64,000 bases of DNA from Calditrichia bacterium (GTDB lineage Bacteria > Calditrichota > Calditrichia > Calditrichales > J004): the NCBI GenBank assembly GCA_020635035.1, contig JACKAO010000003.1, forward strand, positions 124,001-188,000, in the 5' to 3' direction. The position numbers and the translations under genes are program-made. Shown here piece after piece: positions 18,614 to 27,272 of the stretch (position 1 is its first letter; the number at the start of each line of letters is the position of its first letter). A model generated the notes under the pieces. That model made no database searches, was not told where the DNA came from, and saw nothing but the letters and a program-made list of their open reading frames with translations.

Positions 18614-21600
18614 ATGACTAAAAAGATAACTTCCTTTCTCCAGCGTCGTGTCCTTATATCCATGCTGTTTATTGGTTTATCAATGCTGGGGTACATCTCC
18701 TACAAGCAGCTTTCACTTGAATTATTGCCTTACATTGAACTGCCAAACCTGCTTGTTCAAATCACATCAGTCCGGGATATGGATCCGGAGTACCTGGAAC
18801 GCGAAGCTCTTATTCCCCTGGAAAGTTCTGTCGGTACTCTTGAATCTGTTGAAAAGATCGAATCATTCGCGGGCAGGCGCAGCGGCGTCATTTATGTTAC
18901 CTACGAATCCACAACAAATATGAAATATGCTTTCCTGAAACTACAGGAAAAAATAGATGCTGCAAAAACCGCCTTGTCAGATGATTTTATCGTCCAGGTC
19001 ATCAAGATTGATACCCAGGACCTGACGAATATGTTCATGAATTTACAGGTACGCGGCAGTGGCGGGGTAGACCGGATACGGACAATTATTGATAAAGAAA
19101 TCAAACAGGAATTCGAATCGATTGATGGGATCGCCAATGTGGAAGTGTTTGGCGGCCGGTTAAGCGCGGTTAATATTGTTCTGGATAATGATAAATCGGA
19201 AGCTTACGGAATAACACCTGCAAGAGTCCGGTCTTTAATTTCGCAATACCGCCAGAGCACAACTTTTATAGGACATGTAAAAAATCACCAGTTAAAGAAT
19301 GCAGTAAATCTTGTTGCGGAGTACACCCATATTTCCGATCTGGAGAATATCGTTGTTGACGGGGCCCGCGGAATTTTATTACGTGACATAGCCGATATCT
19401 ATTTTGATACACAGGAAGAAACTTCAATCAGCCGTGTAAACGGTAAGGAAGCGGTCACTATTCAGCTTGTGCGCGATACCGAGATAAATCTTATAAATCT
19501 GGCGCATGAAACGCGGGATGTCATTGCAAAGCTTAACAAAAAGCTGGCCTACCAGGATATAGAAATCGTTGTTCAGCAGGACAGTGCTGAAATTCTTGAG
19601 AAGAATCTGGACCTGATTTATAACCTGGCATTGTGGGGCGGAATTCTGGCTGTGATCATTTTGTGGTACTTTATGCGCAATTTACGCCTGGTATCCGTAA
19701 TTGCAGTAACTATACCGGTATCTGTTCTCACAGCTTTTAATTTTTTCTATGCATACGATATCAGCCTGAACAGTCTTACACTTGTCGGGATTGCCCTGGC
19801 GGTGGGCATGCTGTTGGATAATAGTGTTGTTGTGCTGGAGAATATTTACCGAATTGCTACCCGTGAGAAAGATTATCTTAAGGCAACGATTGATGGAACG
19901 AAGCAGATGGCACGGTCTGTTTCAGCAGCTACCCTGACCACTGTTGCTGTATTCCTGCCGTTTGTTTTTGCTGATGAATACCTTATCCGGGTTGTTGGTT
20001 TCCAGATTGGGGTATCAATAATTTCAACTTTGCTTATTTCTCTTTTTGCAGCCCTGGTACTGATACCAATGGCAGCATATTATTTTCTCTCACGCGGGGG
20101 ACAAAGTGCCGATACAATTCAATTTTCGCTAACCGCAGGTAAGTTCCTTCCATTTTACAACCTGTTCCTTAAAACGATGCTGCGTTTTCCGGCAAGAACA
20201 ATTGTACTTACAGTTGCGGCTTTTGTTGTAACTGTGGCCATCGCACTTTTTTACGGTTTAACAGAATCCGGTGATGTAGAACTGGAAGATTTTAATTTGT
20301 ATGTAACTATGTCTGAAGGAGCAACCCTTGAAAGCACAGACCTTGCTGTGCAGGATCTTGAAAATAAATTCCTGGAGATTGAAGAGCTTCAGGATGTAGT
20401 CAGCCAGATTTATGAGCAGGAGGCGATCCTTACTCTTAAACTTAAAGAAGATTATAAAGATATTGCCGACCGTGATCTGGACGAAATAAAAGAGTTTATC
20501 GGTGATATTGCCCATAATTACCGAACAGCCGATGTCAGCTTTGATCAGCCTGCCAACAGTGAGCGCTTCCGCGGATCGGGCAGGGGTGATGGCGGAGGGC
20601 CCATGGCAGGAATGGGTGGGGGCCTGATGAGCGCCCTTGGATTAGCTAGTTCTGGTGGAAAAGTTATAATCACCGGTCGTGATTTTGATATGATGCGTAT
20701 TGTTGCTGAAGATGTTGAAGGCACTTTGGATGATCTTTCGTCTATTGATAATGTGCGTAACAATGCCACGAGAAAACGCCCGGAACTGCATTTGTTATTT
20801 GACCATGAGCAGTTGTCCCGCTTAGGGATTCCATTAACATCAATTGCATCGGAACTGGCAGCATTTCAGCGCGAAGTATCGACCGGGATGCAGTTTAAGG
20901 ATGCAGAAAACGAATATGATATTGTTATCCGCAACGCGCAGCTCGAAGAGAAAAAACGTTCCGATCTTGAACAGTTGAATATCCAATCCGAAAATGGTGC
21001 GGTTTATCCGCTTGCAGAGATCAGCACCTTTGTTGTCTCCGAAGGCAGTGCAGGTATAAACAGGGTAAATCAGGAACGCCGTATTGAACTGAATTATAAT
21101 TATGTTTTTGAAGTAAACCAGTCGTCAACATTGCTGGATGCAGCCCGCCTTGAAGTAGACGATGCGATTCAATCACTGGCTATTCCGGCGGGAATTGCGG
21201 TGCAGATTGAACACGAAGATGTGGACCTTAGTGATTTTAAGTTTTTATTTGTGGTTGCTTTCCTGCTTATTTATATGATCCTGGCTTCTGTTTTTGAATC
21301 ATTGTTGAAACCCTTTATTATAATGTTCACGATTCCCCTTGCTGCGATTGGCTCGCTCTGGGCAATTATTTTTTCAGGAAACAGCATCGCAAATATCAAT
21401 GTATTAATCGGGCTGCTTATTCTGCTTGGTATTGTAGTCAACAACGGGATCATTCTTATCGATTATATCCAGCAGTTAAGACGAAAAAAGATGCGCCAGG
21501 GCAGGGCTATCATTTTAGCAGGCCAGGCAAGGCTGCGTCCGATTATTATAACTGCTTTAACAACCATTGTTGCAATGATACCGCTAGCGCTCGGGGAAGA

Positions 21601-23329
21601 ACAATATGTCACTCGAATTGCCGCACCTTTTGCCATAACCGTAATCGGTGGCCTGTCACTCAGCACAATTTTAACCCTGGTATTTATTCCAACGGTTTAT
21701 TCAGGACTTGAAAACGGTCTGGAATGGTTTCGTTCTTTAAGACTTCGTTTAAAAATTTTACAGATCGTATTGTTTATAGCAGGGGCAGTATGGATTTATT
21801 TTTATATTGAAAGCTGGCTTTGGCAGTTTGCCGTTCTCTTTACCCTGCTGCTGGTTATTCCAGGACTTACTTATTTTGTTACGCACAGTTTACGCCAGGC
21901 CCGGGCGGATTACATAAGCCCTGATGAGCCAATCACCATCGAGATTAATAATGTGTATAAACTGTTCGATCAGGCTGGTCGTTTCAGAAGCGAGTGGCAG
22001 CGTAAAAAAGACAGTATTCAGCAGCAAGAGCTATTATCACTAAAAGAAAAATTTTTAAAAAATATCTGGAAGTTTATTCTTTGGGGATTTTTACTTTATT
22101 TCGTTTACATCTATTTGGAATCGGGGTTTTGGATTGTCGTGCTTATGCACCCATTCTATTTTATCACCGGTCATATCAGTAATATTTTGTTAAAGAATGA
22201 AAAGCCTGAAAACTCAAAACTTAAAAAGATATTGTCTGCATTTATTCACTGGGGTTTGCCGGCAGTAAATATTGCCTTTATTCTCTTTATTCTGAAAAGT
22301 ACCACAGCAGCCGTTTTTATGACAATTATCTGGTATGCCATGCTGTTTATTCACCGGGCAGGTGAAAGACTGACATCAAAAGTTGTAAATATTAACAGGA
22401 TAAGCGGCAGACTTTCCGGTCTTATAAAAATATTTTATCGTTTTGTTGCACTGGTACCGGTAATTGGTCAGCGTAAAAAACCATTTAAAGCTCTGACAGC
22501 CGTTTCGCTGAAAATTGAAAGTGGTATGTTTGGCCTGCTTGGTCCCAATGGTGCCGGTAAAACTACACTGATGCGTATAATCTGCGGTGTGCTGGACCAA
22601 AGTTACGGAACCATTTCAATTAATGGCTTTGATGTTGTTGAACATCGTGAAGAATTGCAGGGATTAATTGGATACTTGCCGCAGGATTTTGGAATGTATG
22701 AAAATCTGACTGCTCAGGAATTTTTAAATTATCAGGCAATTTTAAAAAATATTCTTGATAAAAATCAGCGGGATGAACGCATTGATTATGTTTTGGGTGC
22801 GGTACATCTGCAGGAAAGCAGAGATAAAAAAATAGGGTCATTTTCCGGCGGAATGAAACAGCGTGTTGGCATTGCGCAGACACTTCTGCATCTGCCGCGC
22901 ATTTTAGTGGTTGATGAACCGACAGCAGGACTGGATCCCCGCGAGCGTATTCGTTTCAGAAATCTACTGGTTGAGTTAAGCCGGGAACGGGTTGTTATTT
23001 TTTCAACACATGTTATTGAAGATATCGCCAGTTCCTGCGACAGGGTAGCCATTTTAAACAAAGGTGAATTGTGCTATCTGGGTATTCCGCAGCAGATGGC
23101 AAATGAAGCGAAAGGAAAAGTGTGGCAATACACGATTTCTGAAGAAGAATTTGAAAAAATTGAAGATAAGTATAATGTTGTTCATCATACCCGAATGGAT
23201 GATGGCGGTATAAGGATCCGTGTTCTGGCTGATAAAAAACCTTTTGCAGACGCACTTGAAGTTCATCCGTCATTGGAAGATGCTTATTTATGGATCTTAA
23301 AAGCACCGGCAAAGGAGGTTATAAATTAA
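18614..23329 (+). CDS. RND efflux pump fused to a membrane-interrupted ABC ATPase
   Basis: 1571 residues in one open frame. Residues 1-1035 are a complete RND pump (helix 4 GMLLDNSVVVLEN; second-half GIVVNNGIILIDY) with a Gly/Met-rich insertion near 649-680. Two membrane helices follow (about 1043-1092). Residues 1107-1120 (ITIEINNVYKLF) look like the first strand and A-loop of an ABC ATPase. About 170 residues with four predicted membrane helices (1150-1190, 1210-1250) come next, and the ATPase resumes at 1291 (FKALTAVSLKIE) with Walker A GPNGAGKTT (about 1310), signature FSGGM, Walker B ILVVDEPTAGLDP and FSTHV. All ATPase motifs are intact. The next gene, one base later, is an ABC-2 permease, its likely partner. 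The architecture is unfamiliar to me; mechanism is inferred. Confidence 0.85.
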   Translation: MTKKITSFLQRRVLISMLFIGLSMLGYISYKQLSLELLPYIELPNLLVQITSVRDMDPEYLEREALIPLESSVGTLESVEKIESFAGRRSGVIYVTYESTTNMKYAFLKLQEKIDAAKTALSDDFIVQVIKIDTQDLTNMFMNLQVRGSGGVDRIRTIIDKEIKQEFESIDGIANVEVFGGRLSAVNIVLDNDKSEAYGITPARVRSLISQYRQSTTFIGHVKNHQLKNAVNLVAEYTHISDLENIVVDGARGILLRDIADIYFDTQEETSISRVNGKEAVTIQLVRDTEINLINLAHETRDVIAKLNKKLAYQDIEIVVQQDSAEILEKNLDLIYNLALWGGILAVIILWYFMRNLRLVSVIAVTIPVSVLTAFNFFYAYDISLNSLTLVGIALAVGMLLDNSVVVLENIYRIATREKDYLKATIDGTKQMARSVSAATLTTVAVFLPFVFADEYLIRVVGFQIGVSIISTLLISLFAALVLIPMAAYYFLSRGGQSADTIQFSLTAGKFLPFYNLFLKTMLRFPARTIVLTVAAFVVTVAIALFYGLTESGDVELEDFNLYVTMSEGATLESTDLAVQDLENKFLEIEELQDVVSQIYEQEAILTLKLKEDYKDIADRDLDEIKEFIGDIAHNYRTADVSFDQPANSERFRGSGRGDGGGPMAGMGGGLMSALGLASSGGKVIITGRDFDMMRIVAEDVEGTLDDLSSIDNVRNNATRKRPELHLLFDHEQLSRLGIPLTSIASELAAFQREVSTGMQFKDAENEYDIVIRNAQLEEKKRSDLEQLNIQSENGAVYPLAEISTFVVSEGSAGINRVNQERRIELNYNYVFEVNQSSTLLDAARLEVDDAIQSLAIPAGIAVQIEHEDVDLSDFKFLFVVAFLLIYMILASVFESLLKPFIIMFTIPLAAIGSLWAIIFSGNSIANINVLIGLLILLGIVVNNGIILIDYIQQLRRKKMRQGRAIILAGQARLRPIIITALTTIVAMIPLALGEEQYVTRIAAPFAITVIGGLSLSTILTLVFIPTVYSGLENGLEWFRSLRLRLKILQIVLFIAGAVWIYFYIESWLWQFAVLFTLLLVIPGLTYFVTHSLRQARADYISPDEPITIEINNVYKLFDQAGRFRSEWQRKKDSIQQQELLSLKEKFLKNIWKFILWGFLLYFVYIYLESGFWIVVLMHPFYFITGHISNILLKNEKPENSKLKKILSAFIHWGLPAVNIAFILFILKSTTAAVFMTIIWYAMLFIHRAGERLTSKVVNINRISGRLSGLIKIFYRFVALVPVIGQRKKPFKALTAVSLKIESGMFGLLGPNGAGKTTLMRIICGVLDQSYGTISINGFDVVEHREELQGLIGYLPQDFGMYENLTAQEFLNYQAILKNILDKNQRDERIDYVLGAVHLQESRDKKIGSFSGGMKQRVGIAQTLLHLPRILVVDEPTAGLDPRERIRFRNLLVELSRERVVIFSTHVIEDIASSCDRVAILNKGELCYLGIPQQMANEAKGKVWQYTISEEEFEKIEDKYNVVHHTRMDDGGIRIRVLADKKPFADALEVHPSLEDAYLWILKAPAKEVIN

Positions 23330-23330
23330 G

Positions 23331-24038
23331 ATGTTGGATAAATTAATACTCCTGAGAACCATCGTACGTGCTAACCTGAAAATTATTTTTGCAAACAAAT
23401 TTATTTACTTCCTGTTAAGCGGTTTCGCTTTTTATTTATTGGTGGTAATAATTGGATTGCTTGATGCTGATTGGTTTCCTGAAATTGAAGAAGTTTATTA
23501 TACACTTCTTTTTCCCGGATTATTGCTCATCTTCTACCCTACGGCATTTGGCATTCAGAATGATATGGATTCACGCATGCTGGAAATGTTGTTTGGTATT
23601 CCCAATTACCGCTACAAAGTCTGGCTGGTCCGTTTAATTATTATTTTGTTTGTTGTCTATCTGATGCTTGTTTTCCTTTCATTCTTAAGTATTTATACTA
23701 TTATATCTGTTCCTGTGTTTGAGATGGCGATGCACCTGATGTTCCCTGTTTTCTTTTTAGGCTGCCTGAGTTTTATGATTTCAACACTGGTTAGAAACGG
23801 TAATGGTACTGCTGCGATCATGGTCTTAATCGGATTGGTATTTTGGATAAGTGCGGGTATTTTTGAAGACAGCAAATGGAATATCTTTTTAAATCCTTAT
23901 GATTTCCCCCGTGATGTATACATCTCAGTTTGGGATGAAACAGTTTTTTATAATCGCTTATATCTTGCGATCGGCTCTGTACTAGCGGTTCTGGGCGGCT
24001 TATTCCGGCTGCAGAAAAGAGAACGCTTTATCCAATAA
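23331..24038 (+). CDS. ABC-2 type transporter permease
   Basis: 235 residues with about six membrane helices (for example YFLLSGFAFYLLVVIIGLL, LIIILFVVYLMLVFLSFLSI, AAIMVLIGLVFWISAGIF). The cytosolic segment DMDSRMLEMLFGIPNYRYKVWLVRL is the coupling-helix type stretch seen in ABC-2 permeases. It starts one base after the stop of the RND-ABC fusion, with AAAGGAGG about ten bases before the ATG and inside the end of that gene, so translation is coupled. It has no separate ATPase, so the fused ATPase module probably drives it. Last gene of the transport cluster. Confidence 0.85.
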   Translation: MLDKLILLRTIVRANLKIIFANKFIYFLLSGFAFYLLVVIIGLLDADWFPEIEEVYYTLLFPGLLLIFYPTAFGIQNDMDSRMLEMLFGIPNYRYKVWLVRLIIILFVVYLMLVFLSFLSIYTIISVPVFEMAMHLMFPVFFLGCLSFMISTLVRNGNGTAAIMVLIGLVFWISAGIFEDSKWNIFLNPYDFPRDVYISVWDETVFYNRLYLAIGSVLAVLGGLFRLQKRERFIQ

Positions 24039-24062
24039 ATTTCATACAGAATGAATTTTATA

Positions 24063-24078
24063 TAACATATTTATGTTA
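24063..24078. promoter_or_regulatory. Palindrome upstream of msrP
   Basis: TAACATA-TT-TATGTTA is a perfect 16-base palindrome about 67 bases before the msrP start. Size and position fit a dimeric regulator site; the regulator is unknown and the AT-rich composition leaves room for chance. Confidence 0.35.
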
Positions 24079-24144
24079 ACATTCCGTGAAACAGTTTTTT
24101 ACCAGATTAGTATCTTTATAAAAAATGACAGTACGGAGTAATTC

Positions 24145-25098
24145 ATGTTAATAAACAATGAAGCTGATATTAAGAGTTCGGAAATCACTAGTGAACAGGA
24201 TTATTTAAATCGCCGTCAATTTATGAAGTTTAGTGCTTTGGCAACGGCTGGTTTTGTTTTAAAAAACAATCTCTTATGGGCCGCAGATGACAGCGAAAAA
24301 TATCATCGTTTAAATAATGTTGTTACCAGTAGATTCAGTACTTCTGAAGAAAAAAATTCCTGGGACGATATCACCACTTACAATAATTTTTATGAATTTG
24401 GAACAGCAAAAGATGACCCGGCTGACAATGCACATACGCTTAAACCCAAACCATGGAAAGTTGAAATAAGCGGTCACTGTAAAAAACCCGGCAGTTATGA
24501 TGTGGATGATCTGATTAAACAAAATCAGCTGGAAGAGCGTATTTATCGTTTGCGTTGTGTAGAAGCGTGGTCAATGGTCATTCCCTGGGTTGGAATTCCA
24601 TTGAAAAGTATTATAGACAGGGTTGAGCCTACATCCAAAGCTAAATTTATCGAAATGACAACTTTGTATGATCCGAAGCAAATGCCCGGACAAAACAGCT
24701 ACGTTTTGCAATGGCCTTATGTGGAAGGGTTAAGACTGGATGAAGCCAGCAACCCGCTGACTATTTTAGCAGTCGGCTTATACGGACGTGTTTTGCCTAA
24801 CCAGAATGGTGCTCCGATCCGCTTGATTGTTCCCTGGAAATATGGATTTAAAAGTGTTAAATCTATTGTATCTATTAAGTTTGTAGAAAAAATGCCGCGA
24901 AATACCTGGAATATTGCTGCACCGCACGAATATGGATTCTATGCCAACGTCAATCCCGGTGTCGATCATCCACGTTGGAGCCAGGCGCGCGAACGCAGAT
25001 TGGGCGAATTTTTTAAAAGAGAAACATTAATGTTCAACGGTTATGGCGATCAGGTTGCACATATGTATAAAGATCTTGATTTAAAAAAATGGTTTTAA
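24145..25098 (+). CDS. msrP: Protein-methionine-sulfoxide reductase, molybdopterin catalytic subunit MsrP
   Basis: 317 residues. A twin-arginine signal (NRRQFMKFS with R23-R24, then a hydrophobic stretch) sends the folded molybdenum protein to the periplasm. The oxidoreductase molybdopterin domain covers most of the rest, with the metal-ligand Cys138 in RLRCVEAWSMVIPW and the typical GRVLPNQNGAPIRLIVPWKYG segment. In the MsrPQ system it repairs oxidised methionines in envelope proteins with electrons from the membrane haem protein MsrQ. msrQ lies 1 kb downstream on the same strand, separated by two lipoprotein genes. CGGAG precedes the ATG. Confidence 0.95.
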   Translation: MLINNEADIKSSEITSEQDYLNRRQFMKFSALATAGFVLKNNLLWAADDSEKYHRLNNVVTSRFSTSEEKNSWDDITTYNNFYEFGTAKDDPADNAHTLKPKPWKVEISGHCKKPGSYDVDDLIKQNQLEERIYRLRCVEAWSMVIPWVGIPLKSIIDRVEPTSKAKFIEMTTLYDPKQMPGQNSYVLQWPYVEGLRLDEASNPLTILAVGLYGRVLPNQNGAPIRLIVPWKYGFKSVKSIVSIKFVEKMPRNTWNIAAPHEYGFYANVNPGVDHPRWSQARERRLGEFFKRETLMFNGYGDQVAHMYKDLDLKKWF

Positions 25099-25185
25099 CC
25101 TGAAAAAATATTATTGCTTCTTTGATTAAGAACAATGTAAGTTCCCACTACAACACTCACTTTTTAATCTATTACGGATTTAATC

Positions 25186-25770
25186 TTGCAAATAAAACAT
25201 TTTTTTTATTTATGGCTAAGCTTTGCTTTGCTTGCTTCCTGCAAAACAGAAACCAAAAACAATACATTACAATTTAATGTCGATCCTGTTTTGTTAGGCG
25301 ATCAATTCAGTATAGACTCTCTGCAATTCGGGTTCTCCGTTCCGGCAGGATGGGAAAAAATGAGTGATAGTGTAATGACCAGGGTAAACCAAAAAATCAG
25401 TGTTGACAGCAGTGCTGATAAACTTGATATGCATCTTCTTGCTTTTTATTTGGATTCACTTTCGTCCAGCTTTTGTTCAGTTTCCGGAGTCCGTTTTGAT
25501 GCTTCAACTGTCGGTGTTAAAGATTTGTATCGTGAAAGTCTGCAAAAAAAATATCCGGGAAGCGGAATAAAAGAAGGTGATTTTGTCATTAATGATGTTA
25601 CAGTTCACCAATTCTTGATAATGACTGATCAAAAAGTTGTTTTTAAGCTGTTGCTGAACGTTCAGGGAGATTCTTTTTTACAAATCGATTATGCCATAGA
25701 TCGAGTTATATATCCAAAATATGTAAACAAAATTGAATCATCCATTGGGTCTATTACATCAACCATTTAA
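25186..25770 (+). CDS. Predicted lipoprotein of unknown function
   Basis: 194 residues, beginning with a lipoprotein signal (FFYLWLSFALLASC, Cys19). The start codon is TTG at 25186, chosen because the signal peptide begins there. No cysteines of a redox motif are seen in the mature part. Segments such as FGFSVPAGWEKMSDSVMTRV look like the photosystem II PsbP/DUF1795-like fold found in small lipoproteins, a weak resemblance. It lies between msrP and msrQ in the same direction, so it may be an envelope protein produced together with the repair system; the link is positional only. Confidence 0.7.
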   Translation: MQIKHFFYLWLSFALLASCKTETKNNTLQFNVDPVLLGDQFSIDSLQFGFSVPAGWEKMSDSVMTRVNQKISVDSSADKLDMHLLAFYLDSLSSSFCSVSGVRFDASTVGVKDLYRESLQKKYPGSGIKEGDFVINDVTVHQFLIMTDQKVVFKLLLNVQGDSFLQIDYAIDRVIYPKYVNKIESSIGSITSTI

Positions 25771-25782
25771 AGGAGGTCAGGC

Positions 25783-26073
25783 ATGTTTAAAAGGATAATT
25801 TCTTTAGCGATTATCAGTGCATTTCTTTTAACGAGCTGTTATACAATGAATCATAAAGTTGGTCAGGGCGCGCAGGGTAACACAAAAGTTTCAGAAAGAC
25901 AATGGTTTGTTCTTTGGGGATTAGTACCCATTAACAATGTTGATTCGCAGCAAATGGCTGGTGGAGCGACAGATTACACTGTTACTACAGAAATGACTTT
26001 TGTTGATATCGTGATTGGTGCCTTTACAGGTTTAATTACAGTTCAACCAATGTCAGTTCACGTTACAAAGTAA
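25783..26073 (+). CDS. Small Bor-like lipoprotein
   Basis: 96 residues with a lipobox (FLLTSC, Cys19) and a strong AAGGAGG ribosome site. The mature part aligns by eye with the lambda Bor family: a QWFVLWGLVP strand, a VDSQQMAGGA segment, VTTEMTFVDIVIGAFTGLIT and an end rich in beta structure (PMSVHV). Bor proteins are short outer-membrane lipoproteins; lambda Bor is linked to serum survival, while chromosomal relatives have no assigned role. It follows the previous lipoprotein by 12 bases, clearly in one transcript. Family call moderate. Confidence 0.65.
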   Translation: MFKRIISLAIISAFLLTSCYTMNHKVGQGAQGNTKVSERQWFVLWGLVPINNVDSQQMAGGATDYTVTTEMTFVDIVIGAFTGLITVQPMSVHVTK

Positions 26074-26122
26074 ACAAAAAAAACGATCTATGGCATAATT
26101 TTAATATCTGATTTTTCTATTC

Positions 26123-26710
26123 ATGCGGCTTATAAAAATTTTCATTTTTTTTCTCTCACTCTTTCCAACCTTTTATCTCGTTTACGGCACTTTTACAGAT
26201 AACTTGGGTGCCAATCCCATTGAAAAAATCCTGCATGAAACAGGCTTTTGGGCTTTAATATTTTTAATGATAACTTTGTCGGTTACTCCTTTGCGTAAAA
26301 TTAAAGGATTAAATAAAATTATTAATTTACGCCGTATGCTGGGTCTATTTGCCTTTTTTTATGTAGTGCTGCACTTTCTTGTCTACCTTGGACTGGATCG
26401 TCTGCTGGATTGGGATGAGATTGTAAAAGACATCACCAAACGCCCTTATATTACAGTTGGATTCAGTGCTTTTCTTATGCTTATACCGTTGGCTGTCACA
26501 TCAACAAAAGGCTGGATGAAAAAATTAGGAAAACGCTGGCAAAAACTACACCGTCTTATTTATGTAGCCGGTGTTTTGGGTGTAATTCATTTCTGGTGGC
26601 TTGTTAAAAAGGATATTACCGATCCGCTTATTTTTGCAATAATACTTACAGGTCTCTTAGGTATTCGTATTTATTTTGCATTAGTAAAAAAGAAACATCT
26701 TAAGGTTTGA
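26123..26710 (+). CDS. msrQ: MsrQ, haem-binding membrane subunit of the MsrPQ system
   Basis: 195 residues, six membrane helices of the ferric-reductase-like fold. Histidines suited to haem ligation sit in the central helices (FYVVLHFLVYLGLD, WQKLHRLIYVAGVLGVIHFWW). LRRMLGLFAFFYVVLHF and KRWQKLHRLIY are characteristic of the MsrQ/YedZ family. It passes electrons from the quinone pool or a flavin reductase to MsrP. No clear ribosome site precedes the ATG at 26123. Its last 11 bases overlap the 3' end of the convergent lipoprotein gene. Confidence 0.93.
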   Translation: MRLIKIFIFFLSLFPTFYLVYGTFTDNLGANPIEKILHETGFWALIFLMITLSVTPLRKIKGLNKIINLRRMLGLFAFFYVVLHFLVYLGLDRLLDWDEIVKDITKRPYITVGFSAFLMLIPLAVTSTKGWMKKLGKRWQKLHRLIYVAGVLGVIHFWWLVKKDITDPLIFAIILTGLLGIRIYFALVKKKHLKV

Positions 26711-27224
26711 CAGCTGTAAATACAGAACCACCCCCAACAGCTGCTTCAAGTTTACCATACTTTTCCCAGTTTTGTCGGTTTTCCTGGAAGTTATCGATAA
26801 CCGGCTCACTTACAGACTCGATTGTTACGGTAGTAGTATTAGTTGCTGTGTCTGTTTTTTCAACTGTTATTTCTTCCCGATGACTGCTTGCCCGGATTTC
26901 TTTTGTGTTAAAACTGCGCCAGACTTCTCCTTTAGGAGTAACCAGGTATGTTGGCAGATTTTGTACTTTGGAAGAATCTGAAATTACGGGTCGCATTGTA
27001 ATATAGCCGCGATACGGCTCGCTGTCCGGATGAAGTTCTTCATTTGCAGTGGCGCCTGTAGAAATAGTATAGTGTCCCCATTCGAAGACAATTTCATAGC
27101 TGTTTTGACCTGTAGTCGGAAAGTAAAACTCAAGATATTCCTGCATCTGTTGTTCAAGTGTTTTTTCACATGCAGTTATTGTCAGAATCGATATAAATAA
27201 AACAGCTATTGTCGCGCTCTTCAT
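26700..27224 (-). CDS. Predicted lipoprotein, unknown function
   Basis: 174 residues. A lipobox ITAC gives Cys19, and a GGGAGTGG stretch precedes the ATG. The mature part begins with a helix (TLEQQMQEYLEFYFP) and then beta-type sequence; Thr/Val-rich VEKTDTATNTTTVTIES occurs in the second half. I do not recognise a family. It is on the minus strand downstream of the amidase gene (49 bases), possibly co-transcribed with it, and convergent with msrQ. Confidence 0.7.
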   Translation of the reverse strand: MKSATIAVLFISILTITACEKTLEQQMQEYLEFYFPTTGQNSYEIVFEWGHYTISTGATANEELHPDSEPYRGYITMRPVISDSSKVQNLPTYLVTPKGEVWRSFNTKEIRASSHREEITVEKTDTATNTTTVTIESVSEPVIDNFQENRQNWEKYGKLEAAVGGGSVFTAVKP

Positions 27225-27272
27225 TTTCCACTCCCGCTTTTATCAGGGTTTAAATGTAAAGATAAAGTCATT

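Noticed and set aside
18614..23329. Fusion as a simple loss of a stop codon between an RND gene and an ABC gene
   Set aside because: ABC-like sequence begins before the inserted helices and resumes after them, so a plain end-to-start join does not explain it. An assembly or frame error still needs outside confirmation.
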